Shown here: positions 8,286 through 14,634 of the stretch, piece by piece
Numbering within the stretch: position 1 is the first letter of the stretch
Layout: every line of letters begins with the position of its first letter
NCBI GenBank assembly: GCA_947473125.1
Contig: CANJDH010000029.1
Span: forward strand, 1 to 45,542
DNA from: Burkholderiales bacterium
Lineage (GTDB): Bacteria; Pseudomonadota; Gammaproteobacteria; Burkholderiales; JAEUOS01
Reading direction: 5' to 3'
DNA length: 45,542 nt
Position numbers and translations under genes: made by a program
Notes under the pieces: model-generated
What the model was told of the DNA's origin: nothing
The model's input: only the letters and a program-made list of their open reading frames with translations
Databases searched by the model: none

Positions 8286-9299
8286 TTACTTGTCGGTCCA
8301 GGGCAGTTCTTTCCAGAGCGCACGAAAGCGCACGTCGTCGGATTTGAGCTCGGCCTCATACGCGGCGGGCCCGAGGTAGCGGATCGGCGCAAACGCACGC
8401 TCGGCGGCGAGCTTGAAGGCCGGGTCGGCCTGGGATTTTTCGATCGCTTGCACAAAGCGCTCGCGGATCGCCGCCGGCATGCCCTTCGGGCCGACGATGC
8501 CGCGCAACGACGCCATGTCGAAGGCGAAGCCCTGCTCACGGAAGGTCGGCCAGTCAGCCGCAGCCGGCAGGCGCTTGGAGGTCATTTGCCCGAGGCAGCG
8601 CAGCGGCGAGCCACCTTTCAAGTATTGCAGCGCCTCGCCGACATTGATGGCAGCCACCTCGATGTGGCGGCCGATCACGGCGGTGCGCGTATCGGCGCTA
8701 CCCTTGAACGGAATGTGGCTCATCTTCACGCCGGCGCTCTTCTCGAAAAACATCATCGCGAGGTGATCGTCCGACCCGACGCCGGTGCTGCCCACGGTCA
8801 TCTTGCCCGGATTCGCCTTGGCAAAAGCTGCCACATCGGCCAGGGTCTTGTAGGGGCTGTCGACGTGCACGCAGAAGGTACCTGGGTCGTCGACCACGTT
8901 GCCGAGCAGGTCGAAGCTTTGCAATGTCCACCCGGCGCTGCGCTCGATCGGGATGGTGACGATCGGCGGCGTGTTGATGAAGCCGATGGTGTAGCCGTCG
9001 TTGGGCGCCGCCGCGATGGCCGCGAAGCCGATGCCGCCGCCGGCGCCGGGCCGGTTCACCACGTTGATCTTGGCGCCGTCACCGAGGTGCTTTTCGAGGA
9101 AGGGGATGATGTTGCGCGCGATGATGTCGGTGCCGCCGCCGGGGGCGTAGGCAATGATCATGTTGATCGGCTGGTCGGCCGGCCAGGCGGCTGATACGGC
9201 GCCGGGCAGGGCGGCCGCAGCGATGCCGGCGGCGAGGGTAGTGGCGAGAGTCAGGCGGCGAATGCCGTGTTGCCAGAGCGTCTTGGCGCTGATGGTCAT
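8286..9299 (-). CDS. Bug-family (TctC) periplasmic solute-binding protein 3
   Basis: Bug-type binding protein (337 aa), first gene of the amidohydrolase/enolase operon. The ATG at 9299 is fixed by GGAGACAAAAC immediately upstream and by the signal peptide that follows (basic start, Leu/Ala core, end near GAVSA). Mature-protein motifs: WPADQPINMIIAYAPGGGTD, NRPGAGGGIGF and HIPFKGSADTRT. Of the five Bug proteins here it is the most divergent, with an unusual C-terminal part (RYLGPAAYEAELKSDDVRFR). A TATACT sequence (minus strand, 9335-9340) could be the -10 of its promoter, without a good -35. Confidence 0.92.
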   Translation of the reverse strand: MTISAKTLWQHGIRRLTLATTLAAGIAAAALPGAVSAAWPADQPINMIIAYAPGGGTDIIARNIIPFLEKHLGDGAKINVVNRPGAGGGIGFAAIAAAPNDGYTIGFINTPPIVTIPIERSAGWTLQSFDLLGNVVDDPGTFCVHVDSPYKTLADVAAFAKANPGKMTVGSTGVGSDDHLAMMFFEKSAGVKMSHIPFKGSADTRTAVIGRHIEVAAINVGEALQYLKGGSPLRCLGQMTSKRLPAAADWPTFREQGFAFDMASLRGIVGPKGMPAAIRERFVQAIEKSQADPAFKLAAERAFAPIRYLGPAAYEAELKSDDVRFRALWKELPWTDK

Positions 9300-9460
9300 G
9301 TTTTGTCTCCGTTGTATTGTGGTGCGGCAGGTGCAGTATACCGGCGGCGGCAACAGGGCTTTTGCTGCGTTGCGCTGATGTAAAGAAACGTTGCCGCCCT
9401 TGAAGTCCCGGTACAACAGGCGCACCTTAAGCTTCCCCACTCCAGCAGGCATACCCTTTC

Positions 9461-10606
9461 ATGGGCCGCACCCTCCTCTTCGGTTTTTCAGCCATGTTGC
9501 ACGTCTACGTCGGCCTGCGCCTGGCTGCGGCGTTTGCCGGCGCACCGTGGGCGCTGGCCGGGTTTGTGGCCTTGCTGGTGCTCTCGACGCTGATGATTCC
9601 GCTGAGCCTGATCGCCCGGCGCAGCCATTGGGGAAAATTCACCGAAGCCCTCGCCTGGCTCGGCATGCTGTTCATGGGCCTGTTCTCGTCCCTCTTCGTA
9701 TTGGCCCTGGTGCGCGATGTCGCCCTGCTGCTCGCGGCCGCGCTCTCGTGGGTGTGGCCCGCCTTGATTCCCACGCCAGTGTGGGAAACCACCTCGGCAC
9801 GCTGGGCGCTGGCCTTTGCCGCTGCCGCCACTCTGATCGGCTTTGTCAGCGCGCGCCGCACCGCGGCCGTGGTGCATGTGGACATCCCGATCGCCGGCCT
9901 CGCGGTGGAACTACACGGCTTCACCATCGCCCAGATCACCGACATCCACGTCGGCCACACCATCAAGGCCGGCTACGTGCACGCGGTGGTCGAGGCGGTC
10001 AACCGGCTCGGGGCCGACATGGTGGCGATTACCGGCGACCTGGTCGACGGCAGCGTCGCCGAACTGCGCCGCCACGTAGAGCCCCTGGCCCGCCTGGCCT
10101 CGCGCCACGGCACCTTTTTCGTCACCGGCAACCACGAGTACTACTCCGGCGCCCACGCATGGATAGACGAACTGCAACGCCTCGACATCCGCGTTCTGCT
10201 CAACGAACACGTGGTGGTGCAGCACGACGCTGCCGCGCTGGTGGTGGCCGGGGTCACGGACGTCAGCGCCCACCACTTTGACCCCACGCACCGCAGCGAC
10301 CCGCACTCGGCCATAGCCGGAGCACCCGAGCACGCCTCGATGCGCCTCTTGTTGGCACACCAGCCACGCAGCGCCGCAGCCGCGGCGGATGCGGGCTTTC
10401 ACTTGCAAATATCCGGCCACACCCACGGCGGCCAGTTCTTGCCGTGGAATTTTTTCGTGCGGCTGCAACAGCCGTTCGTTGCCGGGCTGCGCCGGCTGGA
10501 AGACTTGTGGGTGTACACCAGCCGGGGGACCGGCTATTGGGGGCCGCCGAACCGGTTCGGGATACCGTCGGAGATTACGTTGTTGCGGTTGGTGCCGGAG
10601 GGCTGA
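9461..10606 (+). CDS. Membrane-anchored calcineurin-like metallophosphoesterase (YaeI/YkuE type)
   Basis: Protein of 381 aa in two parts. Residues 1 to about 140 hold four hydrophobic segments that should anchor it in the inner membrane. From about 150 on there is a metallophosphoesterase domain with DIH (Asp161, His163), GDLVDG, GNHE (Asn224, His225) and GHTHGGQ, the complete dinuclear metal set. Relatives include YaeI-type phosphoesterases that act on lipid-linked phosphates such as UDP-2,3-diacylglucosamine. It stands alone, divergent from the Bug 3 operon (161 nt apart), and is followed by a type 2 repeat. Confidence 0.9.
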   Translation: MGRTLLFGFSAMLHVYVGLRLAAAFAGAPWALAGFVALLVLSTLMIPLSLIARRSHWGKFTEALAWLGMLFMGLFSSLFVLALVRDVALLLAAALSWVWPALIPTPVWETTSARWALAFAAAATLIGFVSARRTAAVVHVDIPIAGLAVELHGFTIAQITDIHVGHTIKAGYVHAVVEAVNRLGADMVAITGDLVDGSVAELRRHVEPLARLASRHGTFFVTGNHEYYSGAHAWIDELQRLDIRVLLNEHVVVQHDAAALVVAGVTDVSAHHFDPTHRSDPHSAIAGAPEHASMRLLLAHQPRSAAAAADAGFHLQISGHTHGGQFLPWNFFVRLQQPFVAGLRRLEDLWVYTSRGTGYWGPPNRFGIPSEITLLRLVPEG

Positions 10607-10635
10607 ATGTAATTCTGTGGACAGGCTCGAGATGC

Positions 10636-10655
10636 GCTCCCACCAACGGTTTCAG
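10636..10655. repeat. Short interspersed repeat, type 2, copy 2
   Basis: GCTCCCACCAACGGTTTCAG, 19 of 20 bases identical to the copy at 4226. It sits between the ends of the phosphoesterase gene and the convergent PIN gene, again just after a plus-strand stop codon. See copy 1 for interpretation. Confidence 0.5.
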
Positions 10656-10669
10656 CGGTCTATAGAGCG

Positions 10670-11164
10670 CTATTTTACCGTCCAGCGAGCGAGCCGCTCA
10701 TTGACGTCATGTTTTGGAAGCCGGCAACGAGGGTGCGAGACGATTTTTTGCAAGCCTTCTGCCAACGACATTTTCGCGATCGTGCCACTGGCTTCCATCT
10801 GATCCAGCAGCCACAACACTCCACGGCATTCAACTTTCTTTTCGCCCGCCTCCGCGCGCAATGCCTTGTCCCCGCTGACAAGCACATGCTCAGGCCGCCT
10901 GGCACAACTCAACGCAAAGCAATCAGGTATTGACAAGAGAGCATTGGCAATCTGGACTTTCTGCGCAAACTCGACCTCCTCCGATGTAAGTGCCACGACA
11001 CTCAGACCCATTTGTCTCAACAGTGGTCCGTTCTCAGGTTCCAGTTCGTGTTCGTACAGCAAGTCGGGCACAACCAACTGGTGTCCGCACGCGAACACCG
11101 CCTCAAGCAGGTCACCCCGCTCAAGGTCGATCAATACCGACGTGTCGGACACCAAGACAATCAT
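10670..11164 (-). CDS. PIN-domain protein, putative toxin nuclease
   Basis: PIN-like ribonuclease of 164 aa. The acidic residues expected around the metal site are visible: Asp7 (VSDTSVLIDLERG), Glu38 (VPDLLYEHEL), Asp81 (SIPDCFALSCA) and Asp99 (LVSGDKALRAE). The ATG overlaps the stop of the upstream XRE/ImmA gene by four bases (ATGA), so the two are translationally coupled. PIN proteins are the toxins of many type II systems and cut tRNA or rRNA; the partner here is a regulator-protease rather than a small antitoxin. The family is clear; activity and target are not visible. Confidence 0.8.
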   Translation of the reverse strand: MIVLVSDTSVLIDLERGDLLEAVFACGHQLVVPDLLYEHELEPENGPLLRQMGLSVVALTSEEVEFAQKVQIANALLSIPDCFALSCARRPEHVLVSGDKALRAEAGEKKVECRGVLWLLDQMEASGTIAKMSLAEGLQKIVSHPRCRLPKHDVNERLARWTVK

Positions 11165-12240
11165 GCGAACGCAACGCCGTGCGCAGACAGACGCCGGTCC
11201 AGTTCACGCGTCGTGATTCGCATCAACGACGCCGCCTTTGCTTCTGATATCACCCCTTCGGTCACCGCGCGAAAACACAAGCGCTGCATGCGTGCCGGAA
11301 CTTCCTTGGGAATAGAATTCGGCTCTTTCGTTTCCGGATGATTCAGGTTGAGGGCCTTGATTTGATTCCAGAGGTCGTGAAACGCGTTGCGTGAAATGAT
11401 TTCAAGTTCGTGGCAGCGATGCACGAGGGCGGCAACACTGACCTTAAATAGTTGTTTAAGCTCAATCAGTTCGCCCATGGAAATCGACTTGCGCTTTTCT
11501 CCAAACAGCGAGAAGAGCATTTCCTTGGCCATCAAAAATGCCCCGGCGAACCGGTCGGCCGCCTTCTCCTGCTTGGCATCTTCAAAGCCCTTGTTAAACC
11601 TCAACACCAAATGGGCGAGTTCATGCGCCAGGGTAAATCGCTGTCGTTCCCCATTGTGGTTTTGGTTGACCACAATCACTGGCACATCTACGCTCCTGTG
11701 GCGCTTCACAAATGCCTTTGACCCGGACACCGACTCGGGGAGATCCAATGCAACAACCTTGACGCCGTTCTCCTCCAGCAATTCGGCCATCATCGGAATT
11801 GGGTCGATGCCAAGCTTCCAAAGCTTGCGCAGCGCATCTGCAGCAAGCTCCGCCTCTTCCAAGTTGCCGATCGTGAACGCCGCGCTACGTGGCAGCGACC
11901 AAAGGCCATCTTGCCCTGGCAACAGATCTTCAAGCTGCAAATAGCGTTCGACCTGATCCAACACCATCGCCTCAACGGCGCGCTCTTCCTTGGCTGCGGC
12001 TGATGCCGATTTCCTGAAATCGATACCCGCCAGTTCTACCTCCTGTGCACTTAGAAGGTATTCCGGAGAAACCTTCAATGCTTTGGACAGCGCAATCAAC
12101 ACGCTGGAACTAGGCATCATTTCATCGCGCTCGTACTTCCCTATGGCCTGTGCGCTGACGAGCTTTTGGAGGACTGCCTCCAGTTCGCGCAACGACAAGC
12201 CGGCCGCATCTCTGGCCAACTTCAGTCTTTTGCCGATCAT
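11161..12240 (-). CDS. XRE-family HTH + ImmA/IrrE metallopeptidase fusion
   Basis: A 359-aa two-domain protein. Residues 1-65 form a XRE/Cro helix-turn-helix (LSLRELEAVL, then IGKYERDEMMPSS); residues about 130-300 form an ImmA/IrrE (COG2856) zinc peptidase with HELAH at 206-210 and the downstream Glu225 in EKAADRFAGAFLM. Such proteins repress their own operon and cleave regulators or inactivate toxins. AGGAG lies seven bases before the ATG. The upstream region carries three TTTACAA half-sites, the likely self-operator. It is coupled to the PIN gene and probably acts as its antitoxin or controller. Confidence 0.88.
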   Translation of the reverse strand: MIGKRLKLARDAAGLSLRELEAVLQKLVSAQAIGKYERDEMMPSSSVLIALSKALKVSPEYLLSAQEVELAGIDFRKSASAAAKEERAVEAMVLDQVERYLQLEDLLPGQDGLWSLPRSAAFTIGNLEEAELAADALRKLWKLGIDPIPMMAELLEENGVKVVALDLPESVSGSKAFVKRHRSVDVPVIVVNQNHNGERQRFTLAHELAHLVLRFNKGFEDAKQEKAADRFAGAFLMAKEMLFSLFGEKRKSISMGELIELKQLFKVSVAALVHRCHELEIISRNAFHDLWNQIKALNLNHPETKEPNSIPKEVPARMQRLCFRAVTEGVISEAKAASLMRITTRELDRRLSAHGVAFA

Positions 12241-12255
12241 GTGCTTTCTCCTATG

Positions 12256-12292
12256 GTTTACAAACGTACTTTACAAGATATTATTTGTAAAC
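12256..12292. promoter_or_regulatory. Operator: three TTTACAA half-sites
   Basis: A perfect 9-bp inverted repeat, GTTTACAAA (12256-12264) and TTTGTAAAC (12284-12292), encloses a further direct half-site TTTACAA at 12270-12276, 13 bases from the first. It lies between the divergent XRE/ImmA and DUF2188 genes and overlaps the promoter of the latter. This is what a Cro-like dimer would recognise; the assignment to the XRE protein is inference. Confidence 0.7.
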
Positions 12293-12298
12293 TATTAT
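12270..12298 (+). promoter_or_regulatory. Sigma-70-type promoter for the DUF2188 gene
   Basis: -35 TTTACA (12270-12275), 17-base spacer, -10 TATTAT (12293-12298); each hexamer matches consensus at five of six positions. Predicted start is about 30 bases before the ATG at 12334. The -35 is itself the middle operator half-site, so regulator binding there should block this promoter. Confidence 0.65.
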
Positions 12299-12333
12299 CG
12301 GCGCACTGCATCAAAAACTCAAGAGGTTTTCAG

Positions 12334-12567
12334 ATGGCTAATTCAAAAGATGTGCATGTCGTCCCCAGGGGTGATGGTTGGGCTACCGTAAGGCCGGGAA
12401 ACAGCCGCGCCAGCGGCCTGTTTGAAACCCAGCAGCAAGCCATCGACCAAGGTCGACGGATCGCCCAGAACGACCATTCCGAAATATTGATTCATGGCCG
12501 GAATGGTCAGATTCGCTCCAGGGACACCTACGGACACGACCCGGTTCCCCCAAGAGACAAAAAGTAG
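12334..12567 (+). CDS. DUF2188 small protein
   Basis: Protein of 77 aa matching the DUF2188 pattern: VHVVPRGDGWATVRPGNSRAS, then a helix ETQQQAIDQGRRIAQND, then EILIHGRNGQIRSRDTYG. These small proteins are found widely, often next to mobile or stress-related genes, and have no established function. AAGAGG lies eight bases before the ATG. It is divergent from the XRE/ImmA-PIN pair and shares its operator, so it is probably under the same control and may belong functionally to that module. Confidence 0.8.
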   Translation: MANSKDVHVVPRGDGWATVRPGNSRASGLFETQQQAIDQGRRIAQNDHSEILIHGRNGQIRSRDTYGHDPVPPRDKK

Positions 12568-12676
12568 TGAGGCGCGATGGCCTCGGTAAGGTCAAAGGCA
12601 AAACCAGCGCACTCTCACTCTCTATGCGCTTGCAATCTGCCCGTCGAGCGGCAAAACACCGGCCCCACTTGAGCCC

Positions 12677-12771
12677 GGCAAGGTTTACGAAGGCTGCTCG
12701 ACGCCGCGTCTGAAGCGACCGGCATGCTGCGCATCGTGGACGAATCTGGTGAAGACTACCTGCGCCCAGCG
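12677..12771 (+). pseudogene. Remnant of a small conserved hypothetical gene
   Basis: Two out-of-frame pieces resemble a small protein family often seen beside IS elements: GKVYE at 12677-12691 in one frame, then, two bases shifted, LLDAASEATGMLRIVDESGEDYL from 12694, which has the typical GxLRVVDESGEDYLYP pattern. No start codon or intact frame remains, and the IS end begins about 50 bases later. The rest of 12568-12818 shows no further coding sequence that I recognise. Confidence 0.4.
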
Positions 12772-12860
12772 CCTGTTCGGACGCATCTCACTGCCAATCG
12801 AGACGCGGCTCGCGCTTGTGACCTGCCCCCCGTAGGCCGTACCAGCTGAGAGTAGAGGAA

Positions 12861-12888
12861 GTCCGTCAGACCATGGAGAATGACGGAC
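12861..12888 (+). promoter_or_regulatory. Inverted repeat in front of orfA
   Basis: GTCCGTCA (12861-12868) and TGACGGAC (12881-12888) form a perfect 8-bp stem ending directly before the second ATG of orfA. In transcripts entering from outside it could hide the start region of the transposase gene, a known control in insertion sequences. That role here is inference. Confidence 0.45.
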
Positions 12889-13155
12889 ATGAAGAAGAGC
12901 AGATTCAGCGAAGAACAGATCATCGGGTTCTTGAAACAGGCCGATGCAGGGATGCCGATCAAGGAGCTGTGCCGCAAAGGCGGCTTCAGCGACGCCACGT
13001 TTTACAAATGGCGATCCAAGTTCGGTGGCATGGAAGTGTCGGATGCCAAGCGGCTCAAAGAGCTGGAGAGCGAGAACGCCAAGCTCAAACGGCTGCTGGC
13101 AGACGCACACCTCGACATTCATGCCCTCAAGACCGTATTCGGGGTAAAGCGCTAG
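12880..13155 (+). CDS. IS3-family transposase OrfA
   Basis: DNA-binding subunit of an IS3-family transposase: HTH_Tnp_1 region RFSEEQIIGFLKQADAG through ELCRKGGFSDATFYKWRSKFGG, then a leucine-zipper-like segment RLKELESENAKLKRLLADA used for OrfA/OrfAB multimerisation. Complete at 91 aa, or 88 aa if the ATG at 12889 (MKKSRFSEE), the usual start in this subgroup, is used. OrfB should be made by -1 frameshifting near the end of orfA, but orfB here is broken. Confidence 0.9.
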   Translation: MTDMKKSRFSEEQIIGFLKQADAGMPIKELCRKGGFSDATFYKWRSKFGGMEVSDAKRLKELESENAKLKRLLADAHLDIHALKTVFGVKR

Positions 13156-13346
13156 CCCCACAGGTCAAACGCAAGGCTGTCGGACAGATGATTGAGCTGG
13201 TTGATCTGTCCGAGAGGCGAGCGTGTTCACTTGTGGGGCTATCCCGAGACAGTTACCGGCACCCACCTGTCGCCAATGAATAGACAGCGGCATTGAGCGC
13301 CGCAATCATCCACATCGCCCAGGAGAGGAGGCGGTTTGGCTACCGG
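13128..13346 (+). pseudogene. IS3-family transposase OrfB, N-terminal fragment
   Basis: In the -1 frame relative to orfA one reads ALAPQVKRKAVGQMIEL and RRACSLVGLSRDSYR, the standard start of IS3-group OrfB. A TAG interrupts the frame at 13281-13283, after which the frame continues with IIHIAQERRRFGYR, again typical, and then stops matching. The DDE catalytic domain is absent. Confidence 0.8.
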
Positions 13347-13708
13347 CCGGCAAGTTCAAGCCGTTCGAGGGCAATACCGATCTGGTGCCCGGCGTGAAGG
13401 CGCAAGCCACCCACGGCCATACGCCCGGCCATACTTTTTACGTGGCCGAGAGCAAGGGCCAGAAGATGGTGTTCTGGGGCGACCTGATGCACGTAGCCGC
13501 GGTGCAGTTTGAAAACCCGGGCGTGACGATCCAGTTCGATACCGATTCCAAGGCCGCTGCCGCGCAGCGCAAGAAGGCCTATGCCGAGGCCGCCAAGCAG
13601 GGTTACCTGGTGGGCATTGCACATGTGTCGTTCCCCGGCATCGGGCGGCTGCGTGCGCAGGGCAGCGGGTATCAGTGGGTGCCGGTGAATTATTCGGCGG
13701 TGAAGTAA
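13343..13708 (+). pseudogene. Metallo-beta-lactamase-fold hydrolase, C-terminal fragment
   Basis: About 121 codons of an MBL-fold metallohydrolase, joined out of frame to the truncated orfB. Remaining metal-site elements are THGHTPGHTFY (third His motif), FWGDLMHV (bridging Asp) and GIAHVSFPGIGRL (last His). The N-terminal half with the HxHxDH motif is gone, so it cannot be active. The intact gene was probably a periplasmic MBL hydrolase of about 300 aa. An ATG at 13469 or the GTG/ATG codons inside the fragment would give only a useless stub. Confidence 0.85.
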
Positions 13709-13724
13709 CCTGCCGTCAGACGGT

Positions 13725-13763
13725 AATAGGCCGGAGAAGCGCTCCTGGAGCAGCTCTCCGGTC
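13725..13763. repeat. Hairpin repeat, type 1, copy A
   Basis: AATAGG prefix, left arm GGCCGGAGA, three free bases, 11-base core GCTCCTGGAGC, three free bases, right arm TCTCCGGTC. The arms form a nine-pair stem with one G-U pair. Same 39-base length and layout as copy B at 27092; related copies at 32845 and 20610. It lies directly after the MBL fragment and could act as a transcription stop, although it has no T-tract. Confidence 0.7.
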
Positions 13764-13774
13764 GATAATCAAAA

Positions 13775-14095
13775 TCAGGCGGCGAGCGCCGCCCCCATCC
13801 CAGGCCAGGGCTTGATGCTCTTGAGGGCATCGGCCAGTTGATCCTTGGCGCATTCCGTGTCGTAGCGTGCCTGGCCGCGCAACCAATAGCCGTCTGACAA
13901 CCCAAAGAAACGGCACAGTCGCAAGTCGGTATCGGCCGTGATCGAGCGGCGGCCCGCCACAATTTCGCCAATGCGCTGCGCGGGCACACCAATCTCTTTG
14001 GCCAGGCGATATTGCGAAATGCCGAGCGGTTTGAGGAATTCCTCAAGCAACATTTCGCCAGGGGATACGGGAGCCAATTTGGGGGATTTGCGCAT
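13775..14095 (-). CDS. higA: HigA-family antitoxin
   Basis: XRE-type antitoxin of 106 aa, HigA/VapI group. It carries the typical opening PVSPGEMLLEEFLKPLGISQYRLAKEIGVPAQRIGEIVAGRRSITADTDLRL, which spans the helix-turn-helix (residues about 10-60), and FGLSDGYWLRGQARYDTE afterwards. The ATG at 14095 begins the conserved region; longer starts would overlap the toxin gene. It is second in a toxin-first operon, 14 nt after HigB, as usual for HigBA. It should neutralise HigB and repress the operon. Confidence 0.92.
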   Translation of the reverse strand: MRKSPKLAPVSPGEMLLEEFLKPLGISQYRLAKEIGVPAQRIGEIVAGRRSITADTDLRLCRFFGLSDGYWLRGQARYDTECAKDQLADALKSIKPWPGMGAALAA

Positions 14096-14109
14096 GGTGT
14101 TGCTCCGTG

Positions 14110-14391
14110 TCAGTGGTAGTCCACGATTTCGACGTTTCGTACGCCATCTGCGGCCCATACGAAACACACGCGAAACTGATCGTTGATGCGAATGCTGTGC
14201 TGCCCGGCGCGATTGCCTGAGAGCGCTTCGAGCCGGTTACCCGGGGGTACGCGCAAGTCTTCAAGTACACCGGCCCAATCGAGTTGTTCTAGTTTGCGCC
14301 GCGCTACGGCTTCGATATTGACGAAACGCTTGACGCGCTGGCGAATGAAAAGCCTTTCCGTGTCGGCGCACTTGAACGACTTGATGGGCAT
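14110..14391 (-). CDS. higB: HigB-family toxin (RelE superfamily)
   Basis: Ribosome-dependent mRNA interferase of 93 aa, RelE/ParE fold. Family features: IKSFKCADTERLF at the start, ARRKLEQLDWAG, and NRAGQHSIRINDQFRVCFVW, followed by the short tail VRNVEIVDYH. The promoter immediately in front (TTGACG-17-TACTAT) would place the transcription start at or one base from the ATG, so the mRNA may be leaderless. Cotranscribed with HigA. Confidence 0.92.
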   Translation of the reverse strand: MPIKSFKCADTERLFIRQRVKRFVNIEAVARRKLEQLDWAGVLEDLRVPPGNRLEALSGNRAGQHSIRINDQFRVCFVWAADGVRNVEIVDYH

Positions 14392-14396
14392 GGCAA

Positions 14397-14425
14397 ATAG
14401 TAACGCGCCGCGTGATTATCGTCAA
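14397..14425 (-). promoter_or_regulatory. higBA promoter with overlapping palindrome
   Basis: On the minus strand: -35 TTGACG (14425-14420), 17-base spacer, -10 TACTAT (14402-14397). The -10 ends six bases before the higB ATG. An imperfect inverted repeat, CGTCAAGAA (14420-14428) against TTCTTG-CG-ACG (14438-14448), covers the -35 and is a plausible HigA operator. Confidence 0.7.
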
Positions 14426-14634
14426 GAACATCAAGGTTTCTTGCGACGTGGCATCCGGTGAGCTGGCGCACTCCTTAGGTAAGTTCAGCTGACGTTTGCT
14501 CCGCTGCTGCGGCTAGTAAAGTTTCATCGACTGTCGGATGTCCCGACCCGCACGGCTATACTTCGTACACAGAGTGTGCATTCGTGAATGCTGCGAATCC
14601 CAGTCTTCCCCACGCCATCAGGAAAGGGTTAACC

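Larger units (their letters stand above)
12819..13346 (+). mobile_element. Truncated IS3-family insertion sequence (IS407-like)
   Basis: The left end appears to begin at TGACCTGCCCCCC (12819), resembling terminal repeats of the IS407 subgroup, followed by the usual leader and orfA. orfB starts in the -1 frame but contains a stop and ends abruptly after FGYR at about 13346, where a metallo-beta-lactamase-fold gene fragment begins in another frame. The right terminal repeat and about three quarters of orfB are missing, so the element is immobile on its own. Confidence 0.75.

Noticed and set aside
8273-8539. N-terminal extension of the amidohydrolase by about 90 residues
   Set aside because: The extension lies inside the Bug 3 coding sequence, is Arg/Ser-rich and non-conserved; the domain starts at the ATG at 8272.
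12568-12818. Possible intact gene between DUF2188 and the IS end
   Set aside because: Only an out-of-frame remnant of a small conserved family is recognisable; no start, ribosome site or continuous frame.
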